In this document: positions 1-12,606 of the stretch, piece by piece | How positions within the stretch are numbered: the first letter of the stretch is position 1 | Layout: each line of letters opens with the position of its first letter | From: Echinostoma caproni | Taxonomy: Eukaryota; Platyhelminthes; Trematoda; Plagiorchiida; Echinostomatidae | Direction of reading: 5' to 3' | Assembly (NCBI GenBank): GCA_900618425.1 | Contig: UZAN01039976.1 | Coordinates: 1-64,000 of the forward strand | Length of the DNA stretch: 64,000 nt | Made by a program: the position numbers and the translations under genes | The notes under the pieces: model-generated | Seen by the model: the letters and a program-made list of their open reading frames with translations, nothing else | Told to the model about the DNA's origin: nothing | The model's database searches: none

Positions 1-1654
1 CAATTTCTCCAACGAAATCCAGGCTTTTGTTCTGAAGACTTTTAAATAAACAGTATTATAAAACCTGACCGGAAGGCAGCGGGTAAGGCAATGTAGAGGC
101 CCATTTACTTGGATCAATTACTCCTCTACCATTGTACCGACTGAGACGCTAACTCCAGTCAAACCCCCAACCTGGAGGACCAGGAAACTGGACTTCGTCT
201 AACCTCTACCCATTGACCTTCCAGGCATGAATATATCTGCGGCTTGACAAAAGCCATCCCGTATAGCTCGTTGGGTCAGAGAGGTGCTCAAGCGATCACA
301 CCACGTGAAGATGTAGTCTCATCGTGATATAAGTAGCTTAACGATACCACAAGACTGGCTTCTTTATGTATTTCACCATCTCTTCGGTACTTTGGGCTGT
401 TGAGAAACCCATGATTGGAAGGCCAGCATCCCTGGCTAATAGATCTATCGACATAAATTCTTGGGATACCCCACAGTTAGTAGAGTTTAACTACTTATGA
501 GTAGTCATGTGGCTAATCCTTGTTTTAATAAATTTTGACTGACCGTGCTTCGCACCTCGTCTTCTATCACAGCGTGCAGTTCACCTGACCAACAGCGCAT
601 TTCGGAGTGCTGGACCACGATCATGTTCTCGTTACAGTCCCTGAAAAGTACATGTTCATCGACCTATTGAGGATGCTGTGTGCGTTATCACTACGTCAAC
701 CAGCTAACATTAGAGTGCTGTCCGGAAATGTGGTCATTAGTTTGCTCAGATCGTCCACTATTAAATCCAATTGAATTATTCCCAGTGCATCAGCTTTTCT
801 CAAATAACATTTCTCCCCTGTTCTTCAGTTTTACATCTGAGATTACAAACTAACTTGGTAAACATTTATATTTTATTTACTCCGGAGAAATCGATCTCTC
901 CGTCTTCGGGCAAGTTAGTTTTCTGCTTGACACTTTGCATGTGAAACAGCAAAATTTATTCAAGGTTCTAGTTTCAGCCCCCACTCCCCGTAAAACAGAT
1001 TTTCCTTCGTGCAGCTCTTTTAACACCTAGTCTACAACTTGCGGACACAGTGAATAACTGATGATGATAATAACTGGGAACCGTATAAAATCAATCGTGA
1101 GAATCGTCTGTCTCATAAAAACAAAAACAAATACTGAGCGTTTACAGCGTGCAATGGTTGGGTGAAATAGTTTGATTTAATTGATCCGGTTACGTAGAGA
1201 ATTGCGTCGTTTACAAAACAAATGAAGCACTCATCGAACTGTTCAGCTAATTAGACCCGGCTGGTCTTAATCAATAATGCGAATCCATAGATCAAACAAA
1301 TTGACGATCGAACTCAAAACCAAAAGTAGAACGCAAGTATTTCCTCCCCCCCGCTCCCCCCAAATTAACCCCTGGACCGGATTCGGTTCTGAGAGCCACC
1401 CCGATCTATAGCACTCTAGCTTTTCAGTTAATACTTCACTTGCTCTGTACGAGACGAACTCCTTTAACTGAAATGTAAGCATACAAACTTACACAAGTTT
1501 TACAAATTTAAATACAGATATAACCCTTTGAATGTTGTATGCATCAGACATTATTTCATGGTCTTGGGTGTAAATTCCTGTTCGTGAGAGTTCGTTAACA
1601 CCTCACATGTAAATGCACTTCATTTGTAATGCTTTTCTTCATGACGGGTGATAA

Positions 1655-1704
1655 AGAGCAGTGGACAGTTGTTTCGTCCTTATTTGGGCTCTTCAGCATC
1701 ACAA
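1655..1704 (-). mobile_element. SINE 3'-region fragment
   Basis: The string gcagtggacagttgtttcgt and the following ctcttcagca match the tail of the tRNA-SINE family seen at 8801 and 56665 (gcactggacagctgtttcg). The tRNA head is missing. Confidence 0.45.
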
Positions 1705-2213
1705 ATAATTCTGCGGAAAATCAACTACACTCCGTAATGAACTTCCGAGTATTGAAATCCACACCCAAAACAACAAAGCAGTAACTGATGGCTGTATAAC
1801 TGAAATTTAGATACGAACATTTGCACACGATGTTGACCGTCCTCTGCCTCTCAGGAGTAAGGATTCTGACTCCCAACCCGAAAGTTTACAGTTAGAGTCC
1901 CGAATGGGACACAGAACGTATAAAATGTTGATGAGTCATAGTAAGGACAAAATAGATATCCAGTGGTTTCTTCGATTATCACAAAGAATTGTGTTTCAGG
2001 TGACAGTTATATTCGCCTAACAATGAGTCAAACTGATTCACTGACTGGATGATCGAACGGAATGAACAGTTCAGATTGATCACGTGACCATACCACATGC
2101 CACTCAGTGTGTAGCTGTATCATAATTCTGGGTACATGAATGCACATTGTTGTTCATAATGGAATTTTGTTTATAATTCCTCAATTTCGTTTGGCAAAAC
2201 CGGTAGCTGTGCT

Positions 2214-2219
2214 TTTATT
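2214..2219 (-). terminator. Possible AATAAA polyadenylation signal
   Basis: On the minus strand AATAAA occurs 63 nt beyond the in-frame TAA at 2283-2285. This fits a terminal exon if exon 24 is not spliced at 2313. AATAAA is common in AT-rich DNA, so on its own this is weak. Confidence 0.3.
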
Positions 2220-2282
2220 CGAAATTTTAATCAACGATCGATCCCGGTAGAAGTATCCCTGTTCATTCGAAACAAATCTCAC

Positions 2283-5200
2283 TTAAAAAATGATCTCATC
2301 TGTTCCACACACCTGAGAGCACATTGGTCCAAATCGATCGGGAGGACATATTTCACTGCAATCCTGCCCACGAGTGCCCGGTGGACAAGGGCACTGTCCG
2401 GTCTGCGGATGACACGTTACCTCACCCGGAGCATTGGTGGCTCGCCACATCGTTGCAACCAGGGAACCGGAGTCTGTTGCAAATCGGGACATTCGATTCG
2501 GGTTGGTGGAGCTCGGATTGAATGTCGGTCGGAGTGCCGTGTCGCGGTTTTCAATTTCGGCCTGAGTTTTGATAATGCATGGTGGACATTCATGCGAGCA
2601 CTGTGGACCATATGTACCCCGGGCGCAAGCTTTAGGCAGACAGGGTGTGTTCAGTGGTAGGAGAGCGGCGGGGGGAGGGGCGACAGGGGAAGGAATCGGG
2701 ACGGAAAGCTAAAATGAGACCGTAAGCTACTTGGGAGGAATAAAATGAAATGTGTAACGGAATATTTGCTAGTTATGCATGCCCTCAGATTCCAAGGATG
2801 AAACCAGGTATCCGTGTTTCTGTGAGTTTCTTTTAAAAGTAATTTTTAGCTAGACCAATTGTGTGATGAACTAGCCCTAGTGATTCATTTATTAACGCGC
2901 TGTTTAGTGTATGGTCGTGCTCGATCCACTAGATGCTACTCAACATACTACACAGGACGTTTTAGTGAAAGACCTCATTCTCAAGAGATAAAATTCATTT
3001 CAAACTGACTTGTAATACTTCGAATAAATTCCTCCGGGTAATATAGGGGTTGATGCGTTCATCTGTTTCATATCCAGGGCGCAAGCATCGAGTGCTAATC
3101 TCAAAGTGCAACGCGGATAGAGTTAAATAGAATTAGCATAAAAGGAAAAAGCGTCGAAGTCAATCACTGTGTTATCATTGTTGTTGAATCGATCGGAAAA
3201 TCGTTGTCTATTTGACTGATGTATTTTTCACCAAAGGTCACTAATGGTGACTTGATAATACTATTTTCGGTCAGGTCGTTAGCCCGCTTTCCGCTGTTCT
3301 AACAAATATTGAGTGAAAAACGAAAGCCCCCACTCCGCGAGGATTACTTTGTTCACAGTGTCTTCCGCGATATCCGGCGGCACAGTAGCAGGCTCCGGTG
3401 ACACCATGGCAAGCTTCACCGTGAATGCATTCACATCGTTGTTTGCATTGTCTTCCAAAAAATCCATTCGGGCATGGCAAAGAGCATCGTTCGCCATAAT
3501 AGCCTGAAACAAAGACGAACAAGAAGAGTAAAATCTTTCTGTAATGTTTGTTGGTGTAAACAGAACACAGTTTACAAGTCAATCAATCAATCAATCAATC
3601 AATTTAGCAAATAAACATCCAAGTATGCAAGCAAATCAATTTATGCATTGATAAAGTGAATGGTATACAAATCAATTTGTTAAGCAATGACGTAATTAAT
3701 GTGATGATCATGTTGCTCACCCGCAGGGCAGATACATGTTCCGTTATCCGGATGGCACAAGCCTTGATTTTCACACTTGCATTCATATTGACAGTCGGTA
3801 CCAAAGTATCCAGCAGGACATCCTGTATGTAAAGAACAGACCGAAATGAAAAATTAGTGAGCTTATAAGAAAATCTATATTGACCTTATTGGGAAATAAA
3901 TTATTGGAAAATGCGCTTCCTAAATGTCGAAGTTTATTCACTCCATCACTCATTCAGTCTTACCCCAATCGAGTTGAAGCTATCCAAACAACTTCAGCAT
4001 AAGCCTGTGAATTCAATATGTCCCCATCAAACTCTGACTTCATCATATTCAGCCACAATGAGCTGCAGGCATGCTATTTGCGATAGGCATAGTACGCACC
4101 TAACCATACTCTTTACTTCATTCATGATGCAACAGACGGGGTACATTTAACTTGTTATGTATAAGATATTCAACACGGATTTTTTCCAGATTGGCATCCC
4201 AACTTAAAAATAACGTGTTCCGATGTCAGTCAAGTCAAGTTAAATTTTCCCTGGAGCGGTAAAACTTCCACGTTATGTGAAATTTTTACAACGCAGTACA
4301 GACCCACGAAGAGGTAGATATTACTAGATAGGGCGTTTTGGTTACTTGTGGGCATCCTCAGGTTTTGGATAGGGGGAAACGGCTGTCAGTTCGCGACCAA
4401 ACGTTAACAAAGTGTGCCTAGGCTCGCTGACTAGTCGATAGCGGTCAGCTCTCTAACGTGGCGAATGTGGCTCGTCACAAAATATGACTGTTGTCGAGAT
4501 CCACTGCTCGATAAGGTTTTCTATATAACAAAAGAATGAACCAGACAACTGACCATCGGTTTATCTCGAACAAAGCTGCTGCCTTAAAGTTCGCACTTGA
4601 TTGTTCAAAGGTTAAAGAATGCCCCCTAAAGGAAGGCCTACTATGGACTGAGTGTCCGAGTAGTGCAACAGCCCACAGCGTACATAATCATAGGCATTAT
4701 TACGGCATTTACCTTGAGTTCAAAAAGTTGTACTGCAAACCGTCCCACATCTCACACACCTTCCTTCCCCACAAAATTCTCTCCATTTCACCTTCGCCGT
4801 AATCACACATTTTCACTTCCATCTGGAAATTCTGACAGTCATCGTAACATTAGTAGCCCAGATAAAAATGCTGCGGTCGTCCTCCCACGTCTTCTTACCT
4901 TGACTGCCATCCAAGCCTCACTAAACAGTTTTCCATTAACTGAATTCTTTCCTCGAAGTCGACACTTTTAAAACGGTCATATTCACCTGGCTTACTATGG
5001 TCCGTAATTAGGGCTGAACAAAACGGTTCTGGACACGCAGTACACGACGAGTACAAGGTGCAGATGACCAGGAAAGGAAAACGTTACCCGTAATCTATTG
5101 TCAATGTTGCTCAGTGATTGCAGCTCACAGAACCAAATATCAACACAGCCGAGCACAGCTCACAAGTCATATGGATCGTTATACTTCCACTGTGAGGACG

Positions 5201-8200
5201 AAACTCAGTCGATGTCACTGGAGGACGATGATTTTCTACGACAAAAAATGTGTTTTAATGCAGCATCAGACTGATGATCCTTTGCGAGCTGCCTTTGGTG
5301 ATGATACGACTTCAAGAAGCATTGTGTTTCAGTGGTTTGCGGAATTCAAGTGTGACAAGCAGTGTCTGGATGGTGAAACACGGTGTTGTTGACCTGGGGA
5401 GGCCATCATAGCAGACAGCATTCATTACTACTTTGCAAGCGTTGATGGAGAAGGATTCGTGGGTGATAGTGGAACAGGTGGCGAAGGCCATCCGGATCTC
5501 ATCGGGAAATTCCAACGCGAGTGCAGTGTGGCAAGGCAGATAGTGGCTGTGTTCATGGCCAAAATCGGTTATTAGTCTACTGTAACGCTCGCACAGCAAA
5601 GCAAAGCCACCCGGAGACTGATACGCCATCCACTCATCATCGAAACTGCTGGAAGTTTTCTCCATGACTCGAGCAGGAGGGACCTTGCTGCTGGCTAGAG
5701 AACGCATCCAGAAGGTTTGCCACCCACCATGCAGACCGAACCTGGTTCCGTGTGATATTTTGTGTTCCCAAATGTCAAGCACATGATGAGTCAAATCCGA
5801 AACGAGCCACCATTAGTTGCAGCGGAGGCCTTTATTGAACTGGTCGAAGGGTTATCCGTTTCCTCATGGTTGAGCTATTTCACTAAATGATTTGAGCCAA
5901 TAGAACTGTAAACGAACGCTGGTGGAGAATAATTCGAGGAAATGTAATGCTTATTTTTGTGCATCCAGAAACATTTGCTCAGCCATTGGATAAGACAAAC
6001 GGCTAGTTCAGCCAGCTCGAGACCTTAGCCATCGACGTGTGTTGTTTCCTAAAGACTGGCATTCAAGACTCTGGTCCCAGAATCCGATTGACGTTTCTAT
6101 CAAACCACACTGTAAATTTTCACTTTTGTCTTTCTGAAAACCCTGAGGCTGCGGTTTCCGGCCATGCAATCGCATTGCACTATGACGATCTTCTGTCAGG
6201 GTTCTTTCCTTGTTTTCGAATACGAGTGTGACCAGCACTTTCAGTGCTGAGTCAACTGTGGGTGGTGGTACTTACCTGAGCAACAACTAACGAGAACTGA
6301 CGCCTTGCTGACCCCCAAGTGAACTTCAACTACACACACCAGGGTACCATCATCAGACGGTTGGACGATAGGCTACAAACAACAAAAGTATCACAAACAT
6401 GACTAACTGGTAATTAGACAGTCTCCTGCCAGGTTGATGGAGTAATAGTTACGTAAATCACGGAAGATTATCTAGTTAAATTACGAAAAAGGGTCAGAGG
6501 GGAATCTAGCTATGCGAGCTCAGTGGTGAGAGCGAAACAGTGACGTAAAACAAACGAGTAAGCGAACCTTTATATACCTTATAAGTGTTCTGTGGAACTT
6601 TTAGAAAACAAATCCAGTCACATGGAGGGGTAAACGAGGTGAGAAAGGGAGCATGCTTTACTTACGGCTTACACAATTTGGACCTTTCCATCCGGAACGG
6701 CAGTGACAAGTCCCATCCACGGGGTCACATACCATGTTTGGATTACGTTCATGACAGTCACATTCATTCCGACAGTTCTCACCCCATCGACCTTCTGGAC
6801 ACGTGTCCTGACATTGAGCCCCCCGAGTTCCGGGTGGACAACGACACTTACCGGTTTCGTGATGACACGGACGATTTGCGGGACACAAACATCTGGTTCG
6901 GATCAATCGAAAGTGTTGAATGCAGACTTTGCAGAGAGAATAATACTTGTTTCGTGATGAATACAAACGGTGTGGAAACACCCTTTTCTCGATAGGAACT
7001 GAATGAACAGCACAGCAGTCAAGTGGTGCACAATTTATTTCTCTTCAGGTACATATTGCAGTAAAAAAATATAAGACTAATGAGTTACAGTTACTATGGG
7101 TCAGATTTTGATGTTAGACCCGTCCAACGTTCTACCAGGGCAGAGTTAGAGCTACAAATAATTTTTCCTTCCATCTTTTTATGACAATCATCTCAGCAAA
7201 CTAGAGCAGCCGAGATTTTTGGATGAAGAAAACACTTTTGAATGCCATGGTCAAGTTCACTTAATGTCCTGTCTATTACATGTGACGAGCGATTGATGAC
7301 GACAGTGAATCATTGGGATGTAATTCCTTCACCGGTTTATTAACCCCCCGCACAGGGATGTGTTCGACTAATCTTTGTCTAAGCTGACTTTCAGTTTCGC
7401 CTAGGTAGGTGGCGGAATACCCACAGACGAATTGATGCAATTAATGGGATTTGACATACTATGAAAGCGGTTGTTTGACTGGAGGAGCCGATATTCTGTC
7501 GCATGTGTAGACAAACTGGTTCGACTTTGTTTATTGTTCGTTTGATGGACGAGCTAGGCGATGTTCATTCAAATTGCTCACATCATTACGTTGAAACGGT
7601 AGTTGTAGGACAAACTTACACCTCGTTACGGATATTGGTCGTTCTTCCTTCGGATTTTCAAAGCTTTATTTTTTCTTGAAATATTCTATTTGGCCGTTGT
7701 CCAGTGGAATTTTATTGTTTTATCCGGTTTATCTCTTGCTCCGGTTTGCACAGGCGACCGTTATAAAACGATGGAAACTGAACTGTCAAAGCAGAAAGAG
7801 TTATTTGCAACTCTAGTACTGTTAAGATAGAAAGACGGACGAGGTTGACACCAACAGCTCATCCACAGTAACTGTTACTTCTTCGTTTTCATTAGATTTT
7901 TTGACTGCAATATGTACCTGGAGAGATGTAGCGAGTTTTTTTCCGGAAATAAACTGTACAACACAATTGCAGTGCTCTGTATCCAGGGAAATGGCCAATC
8001 TAATCGTACATTCAAATGTCATGAGCTTTAAAGATGGCACATTGCCGATGGCTGTCTTGTTGTCGCCAGGTTGTTAAGGAGAGGACAGTGTGAACAGAAT
8101 TGGATTCTGGTGGTGGTGGTGGTGAAGGGGGGGGGGCTTTTCGTGTTGACAATTACAACAACACATTCAATATGTGCTTCTCTTTCTATCTTCTGATGTT

Positions 8201-11200
8201 CCGAACTTAGAATCCACTATAAGATGTACCATATATTTTGCTTTTTTGAAGTGACCATGAATTATTTTACCGTATTTGCTTCCTCTTCCTCTCTGTCTAG
8301 CTTAGAATAATCGATATTCTCTTTCGGTAACATCGATAAATCAATTAATAATTGATCAACTAATTAGTAAAAGGATGAACTGCAAGCAAATCGGTTGACA
8401 ATCCGGTGCCTCATACGACTTGACAACCTGACAAAAACGACGGGAACAACTCAATTCAGATGACATTGGTATAAACTGCGACCATGCATTGCTTCTGACT
8501 TACCGATTTTTACATTCGGGACCATAAAAACCTGGTGGACAGGGCTGTTCACAGGTTGGTCCAGTCCAACCTGCCGGACAGCGGCACTCTCCAGTCACCG
8601 GATCGCACCGCGATCCTGGCTGATGGCATCGGCATGCAAACTGGCAGTCTGGTCCGTACTTTCCGGTCGGACATCCTAAATGAATTGAAAGAAAATTGAT
8701 CAGATGGATATATTTCAAGTGAGTGATGGACGATTTAGTTCAATTTAAAAGATGAATTGGTCGTGTATGAAGCAAATTAAGCGTAAACCGAAAACTAGGA
8801 AGCACTGGACAGCTGTTTCGACCTGTTTGGGTCCCATCAGCAGTGTGAATCCATCGACCTAACTGGGGATCGAACCCGGGACCCCATGGACTGAATGCAA
8901 GCATGCTACGCACTCGGCCACCGGGCAGCTGATCAGATCGTGTCTTCATTTTCCATTTACACAATACATCTTTGCGAGCATGTTGCGGGGCACACGTAAG
9001 TGGGACTAGTGTTAAATGCTAGGCTAATGCTAAGATGAGCTAGGTCTGTGGCCCGCAACAAGCTCGCACAGATGGTTTGTGCTATTTCGTGTAAATCAAA
9101 AATGAAAAGACGGTCCGATCCGCTGCCCGGTGGGGTAGTGGATAGCATGTTTGCGTTCTACCCATGAGGTCTTGGGTTCGATCCCCAGTTGGGTGGATGG
9201 ATTCGCACTGCTGATAAGACCTGAACAGTTTACGCTTCGTTTGTTATATACACAAAGAATTCACCTTTGAGATGGATATATATCGGAGTGTGACAAAGAT
9301 GTATTTGTTTTACCTGAAGAGCTAAGTAGCACAAATGAACGAGGATTGAATTACTGGTGAAGTGCGGTGAGTAAGGGTGAATCTCATGGCGATCACTATG
9401 CTTCCACACTGATCACTGCTTCGTGTGCTGTAGAAATAATCCCTAGGCATCGCAATAATAGATACGGTAAAAATGAAAATACTTGTTGGTTTCAAGAACC
9501 GCACGTTGTTCGCGCTGAAAACCCGCCACCTACTTTCAAAATCCCAAATCCATCATCCAAGTCACTAGTCGAACAGCTGAGAAGATCAACAATTAAATAA
9601 CTAAACTTATAACTGGCTCTTGCTTTGATTTATGCCACATGAATTATTAAATGTGGGAAATGCATCCCCCGATTGTGCATGCAAGGCTGTGGACTGACAG
9701 GCATTCAGTATTTTAGAACTCAGTGGTCAGTGGATGAAATATGAACTAATAAAGACCAACTACATAATCCACAATTATTCAGGGATTGATAAATAAGCAG
9801 TTAAGGTACGAACTCAAAGTGCCCCATGGATATTAAAATGTACGTGAATAGTCGAATCCATGAAGAACAAAATGAGGGGAAGCTTGAAAATCTATTATTA
9901 ATTCCACAAATCCATCATACATTTGGCTCAAATTTTCTGCCACCCAGGGACGCCCCAGGAAGCAGAGGTGGACTCATCTGTGGCCGAAAGTTACTCACTG
10001 ACTAGCATGATTTATCGATCGATCGATTAAGCTCTTTTGCTTTGGGGTACTATATATAGTCACGCTGGTCAAATGACTTGTCTAGTTGGATTGGCGGTGC
10101 ACTCGTGTGAAAATCGCTCACGACCACATGTTCAGCGTGGATGCATGACTTGTCGTCTTCAGGAATTTAAAACCGAGCAATACCAATCGAGAGTATCCTT
10201 CGGGGCTAATAACGTTGATTGAGACAAACAGAGGTCAAGTGTGAATGACACTAAATGAACACAAAAATAATCTATAACCTACTCTCTTGACATCTTGGTC
10301 CAGAGAAGCCTTCAGGGCATTGGCATTTCCCAGTAAAACGATCACATTTGCCTCCAATCGGATGTCGTGGATCTCCACTACATTCACATTCGCGTTGACA
10401 ATTACTATCCCATCTTCCGTCCGGACAGGCCAGCTCACATGCTTCACCGTACCATCCTGGGCCACAGTGACACTTCCCATTGGCTGGATCACAGGAGGCA
10501 CCCCGGAGACAGGCGCATGTACGCGCACAAGCCTCTCCCCAGAATCCCTCAGGGCAGGACTCCGCGCATCGCGGTCCGGTGCGACCGGGCGGACAAATGC
10601 AACGTCCATTCACTTTATCACATTGGATTCCTGGAACATCCTTTGCACAGTCACATGTTTCTGCACAGTTCTTCCCGTATTTTCCTTGAGGACAAGGCTG
10701 ATCACAAGCGACTCCGTGCCAGCCTATGTATACGGAAGACAAAGAAACATATTCAGAAAATGTTTATTTGAGTCCAAGAGCTATTAACCATGTGAATAGG
10801 TCGCTTGTCTACGGTATCGTTAGGTCTGATTACACAATTGATGATTTGAATTGAGCATCATTCAGAGTTCACCTTCGCGCACAATCCTTAGTTCTTCTAG
10901 CCAATCATACACTCGGAAGCACTAAGCTCGAGTTTCGCTGTTGTTTTAGCTCATCAGTAGTGCATATCCATCGTCCTGATTTGGTGGGAGATTTTCGGTT
11001 GGATAGTCAACTGTGTCTCCCTTCGTTGCCATCGGGGCTAAGAGTGAAATGACTGATTATCACTGGAGATGATACATGAACAAAGATAAATTGGTGATTT
11101 TATTCAGCCCTGGAATGAGCTGGTTGGCATAGTAGTAACACACACCTTACATACGATGGGCCTGGAGTTCAAAGCCCGGATAAATAGGGGGATATACACT

Positions 11201-12564
11201 AACAATGAGCTCAATCAACAGCGAAACCCGAATCTGATGCTTCCAAGTGTATGGTTGATAAGAAAAACTGAGTATTATGCCCGAAGGCGAAGTCTGAATG
11301 ACGGTCAGTTCAAATCAATATTAATATTCTCACACCACTAATCACAAGTTACTGTGAGCCGAATGCAAGTTACACAATTATCCTTCATTTCAAAACTTAC
11401 CGGCTTGGCAACGACACTCGCCGGTAGCCGGATTACATTCGGCCCCATTGGTGCAATTGCATCGATGCTGACAATCGAGTCCGTAGAATCCGGGAGCACA
11501 TTCACGATCGCACAACATGTTTCGCCAACCCGGTTCACATTCACAAGCCCCGGATCGATGATCACACGTACCATGCACACAGCCACACGTTTCCACACAG
11601 TTCGGTCCGTATTTGCCCTCTGGGCACTCTGAGTAAAATAATAATCCAGTGGATATATATATATATATATATGTATATAAACAGCGGTGAAATGAATAAA
11701 CAGTCGTTGCATAATTTATTCAATGGGTGAGCAGAGGGTATTTTCCGAATAGCTATTAAAAGTCCTATTAACCATTGTAAAGCGTTACTCGGATCCTATT
11801 GATCAGATTAGTCCATGAGCAATTCATTGAACATCGAAGACCGAGTGTCATTCTTTCAAATATCAAGCCAGAAATGATAATCTTGAGCTCTCGGATTCGC
11901 ATGTTGAATGCCAGCAAAGTTATATTCACAGTTGGTTGGTTTGATGCAACCTTATTTACTCGAACAATGTTCCACTGACCCTTGTGCACTTTCTGTGGAC
12001 TGGAAATCTTTTATTGGCGAATGATAAAAACCAAGTGCACACTGAAAGCAGGCATTTCGTTAGATTGAGTGTTCGGTGCCCACAGTTACCCTTGTCAACT
12101 GCAAATCACGAGGTCCGTAGCAATTACAACTTCCACCTCGGGTTGTCCGAGAACATTCGAACATGTTACTATATACTGCTAATTGCGTTCACGGGAGCAG
12201 AAGGGGTTACCACCGGGAGACGAGGAAACACAATAAGCCCAACCAAACCTAGATCAGGATGATTACAAACAATGGGATGTGCAAAAATCGGAGCAGTGTT
12301 TAAAAATTTTACAAATACTCTAAAAGGGAATGATATTTTGATCTAATTGAGCGGACTGGACAGAATGGCAGGACATCCTTCACTCACTCTGGTCACATCG
12401 AGTTCCATTGAACCCGGCGAAACAGACACAGACCCCGGTGCGTTTGTTGCATTCCACACCGTGCACACAGTCACAAGTTTCGGTACATTTCGGACCCCAA
12501 CGACCGGGGGGACAAGCTGATGATATTGACGATGACATTGATGATGAGTGAGCACGTTTGGATG

Positions 12565-12606
<42 letters not shown>

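Larger units (their letters stand above)
1..2282. other. 3' flank or intron; no exon recognised
   Basis: No EGF-like cysteine pattern was found on the minus strand. A SINE 3'-end fragment lies at about 1655-1704. The first 240 bases look like a dispersed repeat but were not identified. If exon 24 is spliced at 2313, this is intron; if it ends at 2283, this is downstream flank. Confidence 0.5.
6893..8503 (-). other. Intron 20 with Penelope-like relic
   Basis: This 1.6-kb intron contains a GIY-YIG fragment at 7276-7432 and a short (GGT)n run followed by poly-G at 8108-8137. The rest is AT-rich and unassigned. Confidence 0.65.
8753..9266. repeat. Long imperfect inverted repeat (foldback)
   Basis: The arms run about 8753-8996 and 9045-9266 around a spacer of about 48 bases. 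Homology goes beyond the SINEs into the inner flanks: CTTCATTTTCCATTTACAC and TTGCGAGCATGTTGCGG on the left match the reverse complement of TGTAAATCAAAAATGAAAAG and GCCCGCAACAAGCTCGC on the right. In the pre-mRNA this would fold into a long hairpin in intron 19. Confidence 0.75.
8676..10282 (-). other. Intron 19 with foldback SINEs
   Basis: This 1.6-kb intron contains the inverted SINE pair. The remainder (9270-10280) shows short open frames with no recognisable product. Confidence 0.7.

Noticed and set aside
3579..3604. Tandem repeats considered as a CRISPR-like array
   Set aside because: They are a simple tetranucleotide microsatellite without spacers, in a eukaryotic intron.
5312..5794. 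Minus-strand open frame of 160 codons
   Set aside because: It is the antisense of the mariner relic, whose conserved blocks read on the plus strand.
6666..6926. Upstream acceptor (GCAAAG) for exon 21, giving phase 1
   Set aside because: It adds an extra cysteine and clashes with the phase-2 end of exon 20. The ACCAG acceptor restores KNRCLC exactly.
6585..6995. Plus-strand open frame of 136 codons
   Set aside because: It lies across exon 21 and is its complement. It has no recognisable motif.
8911..8931. Possible functional tRNA gene in the 8.9-kb or 9.1-kb element
   Set aside because: Box A and box B are present, but the 3' part runs into a SINE body shared by many copies, and no intact acceptor stem was found.
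10287..10787. Long plus-strand open frames (up to 166 codons) opposite exon 19
   Set aside because: They are shadows: TGT/TGC-rich and GGN-rich EGF coding has few stop codons in its complement. They have no domain, and the minus strand explains the region.
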